Below are positions 1 to 6,204 of a stretch of 6,720 nt of DNA, piece after piece (within the stretch, counting starts at the first letter, position 1; each line of letters starts with the position of its first letter). Origin of the DNA: Alphaproteobacteria bacterium. GTDB taxonomy: Bacteria; Pseudomonadota; Alphaproteobacteria; UBA6615. The position numbers and the translations under genes were made by a program. The notes beneath the pieces are model-generated. The model worked only from the letters and a program-made list of their open reading frames with translations. It made no database searches and was not told the origin of the DNA. The stretch spans positions 1 to 6,720 of the forward strand of contig JAEPNS010000189.1 in assembly GCA_017643325.1 (NCBI GenBank), in the 5' to 3' direction.

Positions 1-889
1 CGGCCCCGGTCAGGTCGTCGACAAGGGCGGGCAGCACGTCCCCCGCGATGTCCCGGTCGATGAGCACGGTCTCGGTCGCGCCGCAGATGCCCGTGCGGCG
101 CATCTTGGCGTTCAACACGATATCGCGCGCCATCTGCGGGTCGGCGGCGGCGTGCACATAGGTGTGGCAGAGCCCTTCCAGGTGCGCGAACACCGGAATC
201 CGGCTTTCCTCCTGCACCCGAGCGATCAGAGACTTGCCGCCGCGCGGCACGATCACGTCCACGAAGTCGGTCATGCGCAGAAGCGCACCGACCGCCTCGC
301 GATCCGTCGTCGGCGGCGCCTGCACCGCGGCGACAGGCAATCCGGCCGCGGTCAGCCCGTCCTGCAGGCAGGACAGGATCACGCCCGAGGATTCGAAACT
401 TTCCGACCCGCCGCGCAGGATCGCGGCATTGCCGGCCTTGATGCAAAGCCCGCCCGCATCCGCGGTCACGTTCGGGCGCGACTCGTAGATCACCCCGATC
501 ACGCCCAGCGGCACCCGGACCCGGGCGATCTTCAGGCCGTTCGGGCGCTCCCACTCGGCGAGTACGGTCCCGATCGGGTCGGGCAGGTCCGCGACCTCCT
601 CCAGGCCGCGCGCCATCGCTTCCACGCGTTCGTCGTTCAGCACCAGGCGGTCGAGGAACGAGCCCTTCACGCCGTTGGCCTCGGCCCGGGCGACGTCATT
701 GGCGTTCGCGGCCAGGATCTCGTTCTTGCGGGTGCGGATCGCCTTCGCCGCCGCGGCCAACGCGGCGTTCTTCACGTCGGCGGAGGCATTGGCGAGGTCG
801 TGCGCGGCAGCCTTCGCCGCAACGCCGATCCGGTTCATCGCCGCAACGATATCCTGTGTGTCGGTCAGGTCGTGTGCTGCCGTCATCAT
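1..889 (-). CDS. proA: Glutamate-5-semialdehyde dehydrogenase (gamma-glutamyl phosphate reductase), C-terminus cut by window edge
   Basis: ProA reduces L-glutamyl-5-phosphate with NADPH to glutamate-5-semialdehyde, the second step of proline synthesis from glutamate, in the cytosol. The visible 296 residues read as a typical ProA of the aldehyde dehydrogenase superfamily. They include GVIGVIYESRPNVT, the segment CIKAGNAAILRGGSES, VPRGGKSL, and the catalytic-cysteine region MRRTGICGATE, with the cysteine at about residue 269 (codon at 83-85). The family is usually about 420 residues, so roughly the last 120 lie beyond base 1. Two adjacent in-frame ATG codons (889 and 886) follow a GGAG at 894-897. 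The second has the more usual spacing of 7 nt, so either could be the true start. It is the last visible gene of the minus-strand cluster, 58 nt after the transporter gene, and its partner proB lies two genes upstream. No frameshift or stop is seen. Confidence 0.96.
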   Translation of the reverse strand, partial: MMTAAHDLTDTQDIVAAMNRIGVAAKAAAHDLANASADVKNAALAAAAKAIRTRKNEILAANANDVARAEANGVKGSFLDRLVLNDERVEAMARGLEEVADLPDPIGTVLAEWERPNGLKIARVRVPLGVIGVIYESRPNVTADAGGLCIKAGNAAILRGGSESFESSGVILSCLQDGLTAAGLPVAAVQAPPTTDREAVGALLRMTDFVDVIVPRGGKSLIARVQEESRIPVFAHLEGLCHTYVHAAADPQMARDIVLNAKMRRTGICGATETVLIDRDIAGDVLPALVDDLTGA

Positions 890-903
890 CTTTCTCCAAG
901 CAG

Positions 904-921
904 GCCCGGCGCGGGCCGGGC
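904..921 (-). repeat. GC-only hairpin just upstream of the proA ribosome binding site
   Basis: A perfect 7-bp inverted repeat (GCCCGGC at 904-910, GCCGGGC at 915-921) encloses a 4-nt loop. In the minus-strand transcript it ends 6 nt before the GGAG of proA. There is no T-run after it, so it does not look like an intrinsic terminator. It could slow RNA decay or processing, or tune access to the proA start. Function is inference. Confidence 0.45.
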
Positions 922-947
922 GACGATAGTCAATCCGCGCATGAATT

Positions 948-1853
948 TCACCCCGCCGGCTCCGCCCTGCGGGGCAGTTCGGCGCGCATGCCGAGCCAGA
1001 TCGCACCGAGGATCAGGCTCCCGCCGATCACGGTCTCGATCCCGAACCCCTCGCGGAAGTAGAGCCAGCCCAGCCCGGCGCTCAGGACCGGCTCCGACAG
1101 CAACACGAGCGCCAGGAACATGGGCGACAGCGCCCGCACGGCCCAGTTGAAGCCCGAATGGCCGACCACCTGGCTGACGAGGCCGATGGCCACCAGCGCG
1201 AACCATGTCTCGCCCGAGAACCCGGTGACCGTGAGCCCCTGTCCCGCCACAGGAATCCAGAGCAGGAGCGCCGCGCCGGCATAGACCAGCGCGACGAAGG
1301 CGAGGGTGCCGAGCCGCCGCCGCGCGTCTTCCGCCACAAGGAAGAACGCGGCGAAGAACATGCCGCCCGCCAGCGCCAGCGCGTCGCCGATCAGCGTGCC
1401 GAGCCCCACCCGCACGCTGCCCCAGGCCATCACCGCGCTGCCGGCGACCGCGAGCACGACCGCGAGCCAGGTCGCGCGTCCCGGGGGACGCCGGAGCGCG
1501 ATGGCCGACCAGAGCGCGAGCCACACCGGCGTCAGCGTCACTAGCACCACCGAGTTCGCGATCGAGGTGCGCGCCACGCCCTCGATCCAGGTGGCGAAGT
1601 GCAACGCCAGCAGCAGGGACCCGAAGCCGAGCAGCTTCCAGTCGCGCGCGGTCAGCCGCGATATCTCGCCGCGCGCGCCGTACAGCGCGACGGGCAGCAC
1701 CACGGCGGCCGCGATCAGCATCCGGTAGGCGGCGATCACCATCGGGTCGGCGTCGGCCATGCGCACGAAGATCGCCGCATGGGCGACCGACAGCATGGCG
1801 GCGATCAGGACGACGGTGTAAAGCGCCCCGTTTCGGTTTTCGGCGGGCTCCAT
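948..1853 (-). CDS. EamA/DMT-family membrane transporter, substrate unknown
   Basis: The 301-residue protein is strongly hydrophobic, with about ten predicted membrane helices (near residues 11-31, 38-58, 73-91, 97-119, 126-145, 154-173, 184-202, 217-236, 242-263 and 270-290). This is the usual size and topology of drug/metabolite transporters made of two EamA repeats. Typical features are the Arg after helix 2 (AAYRMLIAA, near 41-49), the helix 4 region SIANSVVLVTLTPVWLAL (97-114), and the matching second-repeat segment LSPMFLALVLLSEPVLSAGLGWLYFREG (242-269). The ATG at 1853 lies 8 nt after the proB stop and the reading frame is intact, but the ribosome binding site is weak, suggesting translational coupling to proB. 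DMT proteins of this type export amino acids or other metabolites. A role in proline-pathway metabolite efflux is possible only by position; the sequence does not identify the substrate. Confidence 0.9.
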   Translation of the reverse strand: MEPAENRNGALYTVVLIAAMLSVAHAAIFVRMADADPMVIAAYRMLIAAAVVLPVALYGARGEISRLTARDWKLLGFGSLLLALHFATWIEGVARTSIANSVVLVTLTPVWLALWSAIALRRPPGRATWLAVVLAVAGSAVMAWGSVRVGLGTLIGDALALAGGMFFAAFFLVAEDARRRLGTLAFVALVYAGAALLLWIPVAGQGLTVTGFSGETWFALVAIGLVSQVVGHSGFNWAVRALSPMFLALVLLSEPVLSAGLGWLYFREGFGIETVIGGSLILGAIWLGMRAELPRRAEPAG

Positions 1854-1861
1854 GGCACCGC

Positions 1862-2995
1862 TCAGCTCTCGACCAGGTCGTCGCGGTGGATCAGCTCCTC
1901 GCGGCCGCGATAGCCGAGCAGGCCCTCGATGGCGTCGGACCGGCAGCCCGCGATGCGGCGGGCGTCGTCGGCGCCGTAGGCGACCAGCCCGCGCGCGATC
2001 TCCGAGTTGTCTGGGCCGACCACCACGACCGGGTCGCCGCGCCCGAACGCGCCGTCGACCTTCGTGACGCCGGCCGGCAGCAGGCTCTTGCCGCTGGCCA
2101 GCGCACGCGCGGCGCCCGCGTCCACATGCACAGTGCCGACGGGGTTGAGCGCGCCCGCGATCCAGCGCTTGCGCGCGGTCTGCGGCTCGCCATGGGGCAC
2201 GAACCAGGTCGCGCGCGCGCCGTCCTGGAGACGCCGGACGGGGTGGCGGTCGCGCCCGTCGAGGATCGCCAGCCGGCAGCCGGCCTGCAGCGCGATGCGG
2301 GCCGCCTCGATCTTGGTGATCATGCCGCCCGAGCCGTCGTCGCCGGCGGTCTCGTCGGCCATGGCCTCGATCTCGGGTGTGATCGCGTCGACGCGCGCGA
2401 TGTGCGCCGCGCCGGCGTCGCGGGCCGGGTCGGCGGTGTAGAGCCCGTCGATGTCCGACAGGATGAGGCAGGTGTCGGCCTCCATCATCTGCGCGACCCG
2501 CGCGGCGAGGCGGTCGTTGTCGCCGAAGCGGATCTCCTCGGTCGCGACGGTGTCGTTCTCGTTGATGATCGGCACGACGCCCAGCCGCAGCAGGGTGGCC
2601 AGCGTGTTGCGCGCGTTGAGGTGGCGGCGGCGGTCCTCGGTGTCGTCGGTGGTGAGCAGGATCTGCGCGATCTTGACGCCGTGGCCCGCGAGCGCCTCCT
2701 GCCACGCGTGGGCGAGCTGGATCTGCCCGGTGGCCGCGGCGGCCTGGCTCTCGTCGAGGCGCAGCACCCGGTTGCGGGGCCCGCGCGCGAGGCCGAGCAA
2801 ACGCCGCCCCACCGCGATCGCGCCCGAGGAGACGATCATCACGTCGATGCCGCGGCCGCGCAGGTCCGCCACGTCCTGCGCCAGCGCGTCGAGCCAGTCC
2901 GTGCGCAGCCGGCCGTCGTCCTCGGCGAGGAGCGCGGAGCCGACCTTCAGGACAATCCGGCGTGCGCCTTCAAGGCTCTCGTGGGCGGTGCTCAT
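1862..2995 (-). CDS. proB: Glutamate 5-kinase with C-terminal PUA domain
   Basis: ProB phosphorylates L-glutamate with ATP to glutamyl-5-phosphate, the first and normally proline-inhibited step of proline synthesis. The 377-residue protein has the full family layout. An amino-acid-kinase domain carries VLKVGSALL (15-23, phosphate-binding Lys17), IVSSGAIAVG (54-63), IINENDTV (143-150), FGDNDRL (157-163), LSDIDGLYTADP (179-190) and GSGGMITK (221-228). A PUA domain then covers about residues 285-365, including the GKSLLPAGV segment (302-310). The ATG overlaps the obgE stop in a 4-nt ATGA, and a GAGG-type ribosome binding site lies in the last obgE codons, so the two are probably translationally coupled. 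The product would feed ProA, encoded further down the same strand. Nothing essential is missing. Confidence 0.97.
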   Translation of the reverse strand: MSTAHESLEGARRIVLKVGSALLAEDDGRLRTDWLDALAQDVADLRGRGIDVMIVSSGAIAVGRRLLGLARGPRNRVLRLDESQAAAATGQIQLAHAWQEALAGHGVKIAQILLTTDDTEDRRRHLNARNTLATLLRLGVVPIINENDTVATEEIRFGDNDRLAARVAQMMEADTCLILSDIDGLYTADPARDAGAAHIARVDAITPEIEAMADETAGDDGSGGMITKIEAARIALQAGCRLAILDGRDRHPVRRLQDGARATWFVPHGEPQTARKRWIAGALNPVGTVHVDAGAARALASGKSLLPAGVTKVDGAFGRGDPVVVVGPDNSEIARGLVAYGADDARRIAGCRSDAIEGLLGYRGREELIHRDDLVES

Positions 2996-4044
2996 GCCTC
3001 CGCCTCGTCGTCAGCCGCTTCGGCGGCCCCTTCCGCGGCTTCGGCGGCACGCGCCTCCTCGATGACACGGCGGAGCGCGCGCAGCGCCTCGGTGACGCCC
3101 TGGCGGGCGACGGCGGAGATCTGCAGCACCGGCGCACCAACTTCGGCACCTAGGGCCCGGGCGGTGTCCGCTATCTCATCAGGTGAGACAGCGTCGGCCT
3201 TGGTGAGCGCGACCACCTCGGCCTTGCCCTCCAGGTCGCCGCCATAGGCCGCGAGCTCGCCGCGCACGGTGCGGTACGCCTCCACGGCGGCCTCGGGCCC
3301 CTGGGTGGCGTCGACCAGGTGCAGCAGCACGCGGCAGCGCTCCACGTGCCCGAGAAAGCGGTCGCCGAGCCCCTTGCCCTCGTGCGCGCCCTCGATCAGC
3401 CCGGGGATGTCGGCCAGAACGAAGCTGCCGTCATCGACCTCCACCACGCCGAGCGCGGGGTGGAGCGTCGTGAAGGGATAGTCCGCCACCTTCGGCGTCG
3501 CGGCGCTGACCGTGGACAGGAACGTCGACTTGCCCGCGTTGGGCAGGCCGACGAGGCCCGCGTCCGCGATCAGCTTGAGGCGCAGCCAGACCCACATCTC
3601 CTGCGCCTCGCCGCCGGCGTCGGCCCGGCGCGGTGCCTGGTTGGTCGAGGACTTGAAGTGCATGTTGCCGCGCCCGCCCGCGCCGCCCTCCAGCAGCACG
3701 ATCCGCTCGCCGGGCGCGGTCAGGTCCGCGATCAGCGTCTCGTTGTCCTCGGCAAAGATCTGGGTGCCCGCGGGCAGCTCCAGCACCACGTCCTTCCCGC
3801 CGCGCCCGTAGCGCGCCTTGCCCATGCCGTCGGTGCCGCGCTCGGCCTTGAAGTGCTGGCGGTAGCGGTAGTCAATCAGCGTGTTGAGACCGGGCACGCA
3901 TTCGGCGATGACGTCGCCGCCGCGCCCGCCGTCGCCCCCGTCGGGCCCGCCGCGCGGCACATGGGCCTCGCGCCGGAAGCTGACGCAGCCGTTCCCGCCG
4001 TCGCCGGAGCGCAGGTAGATCTTGGCCTGGTCGAGGAACTTCAT
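2992..4044 (-). CDS. obgE: Obg-family GTPase ObgE/CgtA
   Basis: Obg is an essential GTPase that binds the large ribosomal subunit late in assembly and links it to nutrient and stress signals. The 350 residues begin with the canonical MKFLDQAKIYLRSGDGGNG. The glycine-rich Obg fold spans about residues 1-157. The GTPase domain follows: G1 GLPNAGKST (166-174), switch I region FTTLHP (191-196), G3 DIPG (212-215), G4 TKAD (281-284), and G5 near ISA (309-311). The C-terminus is a short acidic, Ala/Glu-rich tail (330-350) rather than a large extra domain. The G4 motif has Thr where Asn is most usual (NKxD). The ATG at 4044 gives the conserved N-terminus, although no strong ribosome binding site precedes it. 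It lies 106 nt after rpmA, with a terminator-like hairpin between, and overlaps proB by 4 nt. Confidence 0.97.
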   Translation of the reverse strand: MKFLDQAKIYLRSGDGGNGCVSFRREAHVPRGGPDGGDGGRGGDVIAECVPGLNTLIDYRYRQHFKAERGTDGMGKARYGRGGKDVVLELPAGTQIFAEDNETLIADLTAPGERIVLLEGGAGGRGNMHFKSSTNQAPRRADAGGEAQEMWVWLRLKLIADAGLVGLPNAGKSTFLSTVSAATPKVADYPFTTLHPALGVVEVDDGSFVLADIPGLIEGAHEGKGLGDRFLGHVERCRVLLHLVDATQGPEAAVEAYRTVRGELAAYGGDLEGKAEVVALTKADAVSPDEIADTARALGAEVGAPVLQISAVARQGVTEALRALRRVIEEARAAEAAEGAAEAADDEAEA

Positions 4045-4088
4045 GGGATGTCTGTCTGCGTGTTGCGGGGGCGTCAAAAAGGCTTCGG

Positions 4089-4125
4089 AAACGAAAACGG
4101 GGAGACCGGCACGCCGATCTCCCCG
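4089..4125 (-). terminator. Probable intrinsic terminator between rpmA and obgE
   Basis: On the minus strand an 8-bp perfect stem (CGGGGAGA and TCTCCCCG arms at 4118-4125 and 4098-4105) is extended by an inner 3-bp CGG/CCG stem after one mismatch. It is followed directly by TTTTCGTTT (4097-4089). This is the standard shape of a rho-independent terminator and sits 26 nt after the rpmA stop. Since obgE follows on the same strand only 45 nt later, it probably ends part of the rplU-rpmA transcripts and lets the rest read on, giving more ribosomal protein than GTPase mRNA. The partial readthrough is inference. Confidence 0.75.
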
Positions 4126-4150
4126 CGGAAATTCCGTGGTGGGGTGTCGT

Positions 4151-4408
4151 CTAGACCGGCGGGACCACCGACACGAAGGTCCGCCCGCCGCGGCGGCGCG
4201 AGAACTCCACGTTGCCCTCGACCATCGCGAAGATGGTGTGGTCCTTGCCGATGCCGACATTCTCACCGGGGTGATACTTGGTGCCGCGCTGGCGGATGAT
4301 GATGTTGCCCGGGATCACGGACTCGCCGCCGTACTTCTTGACGCCGAGGCGCTGGCCCGGGGAGTCGCGGCCGTTGCGCGAACTGCCGCCCGCTTTTTTA
4401 TGTGCCAT
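4151..4408 (-). CDS. rpmA: 50S ribosomal protein L27
   Basis: L27 is a small basic protein of the large ribosomal subunit; its flexible N-terminus reaches toward the peptidyl transferase centre. The 85 residues are the normal length. They begin MAHKKAGGSSRNGRDS and contain the family signature GNIIIRQRGTKYHPG (34-48), followed by GKDHTIFA (54-61). The N-terminus starts directly at the mature-type MAHKK, without the cleaved extension found in Firmicutes L27. The gene begins 6 nt after the rplU stop, so the two form a tight two-gene ribosomal unit. The TAG stop is at 4151-4153 and a probable intrinsic terminator follows. Confidence 0.98.
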   Translation of the reverse strand: MAHKKAGGSSRNGRDSPGQRLGVKKYGGESVIPGNIIIRQRGTKYHPGENVGIGKDHTIFAMVEGNVEFSRRRGGRTFVSVVPPV

Positions 4409-4414
4409 CGGGAA

Positions 4415-4816
4415 CTACTCCTTGCTGTCGTCGGACGCGACATCCGCCGCATCGTCTTCCTTCGCCGCCGCCTTCTTCTTCGGCGCGGCCTTTTTCTTCG
4501 CCGGCTTGCCCGTGACGTCGAGCACGCGCAGCACCGTCAGCTCCTGGCGGTGGCCCTGGGTGCGGCGGTAGCCCTTGCGGCGCTTCTTCTTGAAGACGAC
4601 GATCTTGTCGCCACGGGTCTGCTCGACCACCTCGGCGGTGACCGTGGCGCCGTCGACCAGCGGCGCGCCGACCTTCGTCGCGTCGCCGTCGTTGACCATC
4701 AGCACGTTGTCGAGCTTGACCTCGCTGCCGGCCTCGCCCTCGAGCTTCTCGACGGTGATCACGTCGCCGTTGGCGACACGGTACTGTTTCCCGCCGGTCT
4801 GGATTACTGCGTACAT
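4415..4816 (-). CDS. rplU: 50S ribosomal protein L21 with charged C-terminal extension
   Basis: L21 binds 23S rRNA in the large subunit. The canonical start MYAVIQTGGKQYRV sets the ATG at 4816; an upstream in-frame ATG at 4834 would add six residues not expected in the family. The conserved block IVVFKKKRRKGYRRTQGHRQ lies at residues 72-91. L21 is normally about 103 residues, and this one has 133. The extra tail (about 105-133) has two Lys-rich stretches among alanines and ends acidic, in DDAADVASDDSKE. Such tails are familiar in alphaproteobacterial L21, so I do not read this as a frameshift. It is the first gene after a strong promoter-like sequence, with a leader of about 117 nt. Confidence 0.98.
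   Translation of the reverse strand: MYAVIQTGGKQYRVANGDVITVEKLEGEAGSEVKLDNVLMVNDGDATKVGAPLVDGATVTAEVVEQTRGDKIVVFKKKRRKGYRRTQGHRQELTVLRVLDVTGKPAKKKAAPKKKAAAKEDDAADVASDDSKE
4418..4423 (-). promoter_or_regulatory. rpmA ribosome binding site inside the end of rplU
   Basis: AAGGAG on the minus strand lies 9 nt before the rpmA ATG. It is also the Lys-Glu codon pair just before the rplU TAG stop, so the last two L21 residues are encoded by the Shine-Dalgarno sequence of rpmA. This fits coupled, near-equimolar translation of the two ribosomal proteins. Confidence 0.8.
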
Positions 4817-4888
4817 AAGTCCGGGTCCGTTCAATCGCGGCGCCGCGGCGCGCCGGAAGCGCGTGCCGTACGGGCCGAAAGTTCCTGC

Positions 4889-4925
4889 AAAAACAAGGCG
4901 GACCGGGATTTGCGCCTCCGGTCCG
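4889..4925 (-). terminator. Terminator-like hairpin in the rplU leader (candidate attenuator)
   Basis: On the minus strand a perfect 8-bp stem (CGGACCGG at 4925-4918 pairing with CCGGTCCG at 4906-4899) has an 11-nt loop and is followed by CCTTGTTTTTG (4898-4888). It lies just downstream of the predicted start of transcription (about 4933) and 73 nt before the rplU ATG. The stem plus U-run resembles an intrinsic terminator, so it could act as an attenuator on the ribosomal protein operon. The T-run is offset from the stem by CC and interrupted by a G, so its efficiency is uncertain. Confidence 0.5.
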
Positions 4926-4939
4926 TCGAATGCGGGCGG

Positions 4940-4967
4940 AATATACGCGGCCTGCGCGGCATGTCAA
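4940..4967 (-). promoter_or_regulatory. Sigma70-type promoter for rplU-rpmA (and downstream genes)
   Basis: On the minus strand a perfect -35 TTGACA (4967-4962) is followed after 16 nt by TATATT (4945-4940), five of six matches to the -10 consensus. The predicted start of transcription is near 4933, giving a leader of about 117 nt before rplU. A near-consensus housekeeping promoter is what a ribosomal protein operon needs, and no other clear promoter is seen further down the cluster. Confidence 0.85.
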
Positions 4968-5130
4968 CCGTTGCCGTGCGCCCAAAATCGCCAAAACCCG
5001 GGCCGGAAAGCGCCCTCAATCAGCGGGTTGCGGGCGCGGACGCCGGTGGGGTAGAACCCCACGTCCCGCACGCGGCGCGCCCGCGGCGGGAAAGCCCCGC
5101 GGCCCGCCGACGGCGGACCGGGCAACCGGC
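4968..5130. other. Noncoding spacer between the rplU promoter and tRNA-Ser
   Basis: This stretch, together with the rplU leader, forms a gap of 314 nt without a protein gene. It should carry the tRNA-Ser promoter on the plus strand. The best I can see is TTGCGG at 5028-5033 and TAGAAC at 5052-5057 with an 18-nt spacer, which is weak. The second element overlaps a small inverted repeat at 5046-5062. Open frames here that run across the tRNA are not convincing genes. Confidence 0.4.
5046..5062. repeat. Perfect 7-bp inverted repeat upstream of tRNA-Ser
   Basis: GTGGGGT (5046-5052) and ACCCCAC (5056-5062) flank a 3-nt AGA loop. There is no T-run on either side, so it is not a standard terminator. 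It lies about 70 nt before the tRNA and overlaps the weak candidate -10 of the tRNA promoter. It may be a hairpin in the tRNA 5' leader or a protein site. Confidence 0.45.
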
Positions 5131-5222
<92 letters not shown>

Positions 5223-5257
5223 TTGCTAATCCACAAGTTCGATTTCTTCTGCCGCGC

Positions 5258-6025
5258 TTAGTTGTCGTAGGTCGTTATCGAGCGAGACCCTCGACATCGC
5301 GGAAACCGCACACAGCCAAAAAAACGTTCGCCTGTATTCCCATTGATGCGCTCAACCAATTCACTGCCACAACGCGGGCAATTAGAGGCGGAAGCTTTCC
5401 GCGATATCCTCTTACGCACGTTTCCAACGTGCATGCGGTCGGTTCTGGAACTCGGCTCCAAACGCCTTTCCTCAATCCATTTACAGATCCGGTCCAACTC
5501 GTAATGAGAGAGCACCGGTTCAGTTTTGGATCGAATGAATCTTGCGAGTCCAGATACGCCCTCGACCACCTCAGATGGCATCGGTGTTTTGAAGGTACTG
5601 GAGCCAACAAAAACAACAACATTGTATACGTAGTCAGGGACCACATTCAGCGTATCGCTCACTGCCCTCACGTGGACCGCATTCTGATGTAGTGGATTTT
5701 GGAACTGCTGCTTGGATCGATAAATAATTTGCGTCCAACGCGCATGATCCACATCGCCAAATATCCAACCCGTCATGTTCTTGGTTTCGACAACGAATAT
5801 TCCGTATGGCGAGACGACAAGGTGGTCTATCTGCGTCGTACCATCGCCGATCGCCAAAGTGACGTTGTCGAACAGACGATAGGTTTTCTTATCTAGGAAC
5901 CTGGAGATGCCGGCACTGACCCGGCGCTCACCCTCGTTTCCTTTGGACCGCGGAGATCGAACATTCTTGGCAAAGAAGAAAAGCGCCAAGATGAACAAGA
6001 GAATGAGAAACGATTGCGGTTCCAT
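5258..6025 (-). CDS. NERD-domain (nuclease-related) protein with N-terminal membrane anchor and C-terminal topoisomerase-type zinc finger
   Basis: The 255-residue protein has three parts. Residues 5-20 are a hydrophobic helix with almost no charge before it, probably a membrane anchor. Residues about 29-140 are a NERD domain: GNEGE (29-33), TQIDHLVVSPYGIFVVETKN (64-83) with Asp67 and the ExK pair Glu80/Lys82 expected of PD-(D/E)XK-like nucleases, then GWIFG (86-90) and QNPLHQN (109-115). Residues 216-244 form a four-cysteine zinc finger, C216-x2-C219-x18-C238-x5-C244, of the topoisomerase I C-terminal type that binds single-stranded DNA. The family is thought to process DNA, but cellular roles are poorly defined. 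Base composition is much lower in GC than in the core genes to the left. The ATG at 6025 lacks a strong ribosome binding site. It converges on tRNA-Ser, ending 37 nt away, and is divergent from the HNH-family gene. Confidence 0.9.
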   Translation of the reverse strand: MEPQSFLILLFILALFFFAKNVRSPRSKGNEGERRVSAGISRFLDKKTYRLFDNVTLAIGDGTTQIDHLVVSPYGIFVVETKNMTGWIFGDVDHARWTQIIYRSKQQFQNPLHQNAVHVRAVSDTLNVVPDYVYNVVVFVGSSTFKTPMPSEVVEGVSGLARFIRSKTEPVLSHYELDRICKWIEERRLEPSSRTDRMHVGNVRKRISRKASASNCPRCGSELVERINGNTGERFFGCVRFPRCRGSRSITTYDN

Positions 6026-6204
6026 GTTCAGGCCATGAGTTCTAGTTCTAGGCGAGTGCCCGCATGTTGCTCATGGATGTTAGTCCAGCTATCCGCCGAA
6101 CGCTTCTGGTTATCCCACACGCATTAGTTGCAGGTTTCGGACACGTTCTCGTATCGTGTCCAAACTGCCATCCCAATCTTGCAGCCGAGAGCACGAGCGA
6201 CAGC
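6026..6204. promoter_or_regulatory. Divergent intergenic region between the NERD and HNH-family genes
   Basis: This 179-nt spacer must hold start signals for both genes if the HNH-family start is at 6205. For the plus-strand gene the only candidate I see is TTGCAG (6128-6133) and TATCGT (6152-6157) with an 18-nt spacer; it is weak and overlaps the inverted repeat at 6139-6161. No good minus-strand promoter is evident. The plus-strand frame of the HNH-family gene is open from 6052, so a longer N-terminus from an ATG at 6064 cannot be excluded, although that stretch does not look like part of the family. Confidence 0.45.
6139..6161. repeat. Perfect 7-bp inverted repeat, candidate operator
   Basis: GGACACG (6139-6145) and CGTGTCC (6155-6161) are separated by 9 nt. 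Allowing a single bulged base, the symmetry extends by a further GTTT/AAAC on the outside (from 6134 to 6165). The two half-site centres are 16 nt apart, about one and a half helical turns. Its place between two divergent genes, 43 nt before the likely HNH-family start, suits a regulator binding site, but no regulator gene is visible in the window. Confidence 0.5.

Noticed and set aside
948..2705. Minus-strand frame of 585 codons that could be read as a fusion ending in the transporter
   Set aside because: The part before residue 285 is an out-of-frame reading of proB (Arg/Gly/Ala-rich). The real transporter starts at the ATG at 1853, just after the proB stop.
1886..3247. Long plus-strand open frame of 453 codons opposite proB and obgE
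   Set aside because: It lies wholly opposite well-recognised genes; high GC makes long antisense frames common, and the translation is low-complexity with no family likeness.
4049..4077. Possible promoter before obgE: TTGACG on the minus strand at 4077-4072
   Set aside because: No acceptable -10 is found 16-18 nt downstream (CAGACA at 4054-4049 matches poorly).
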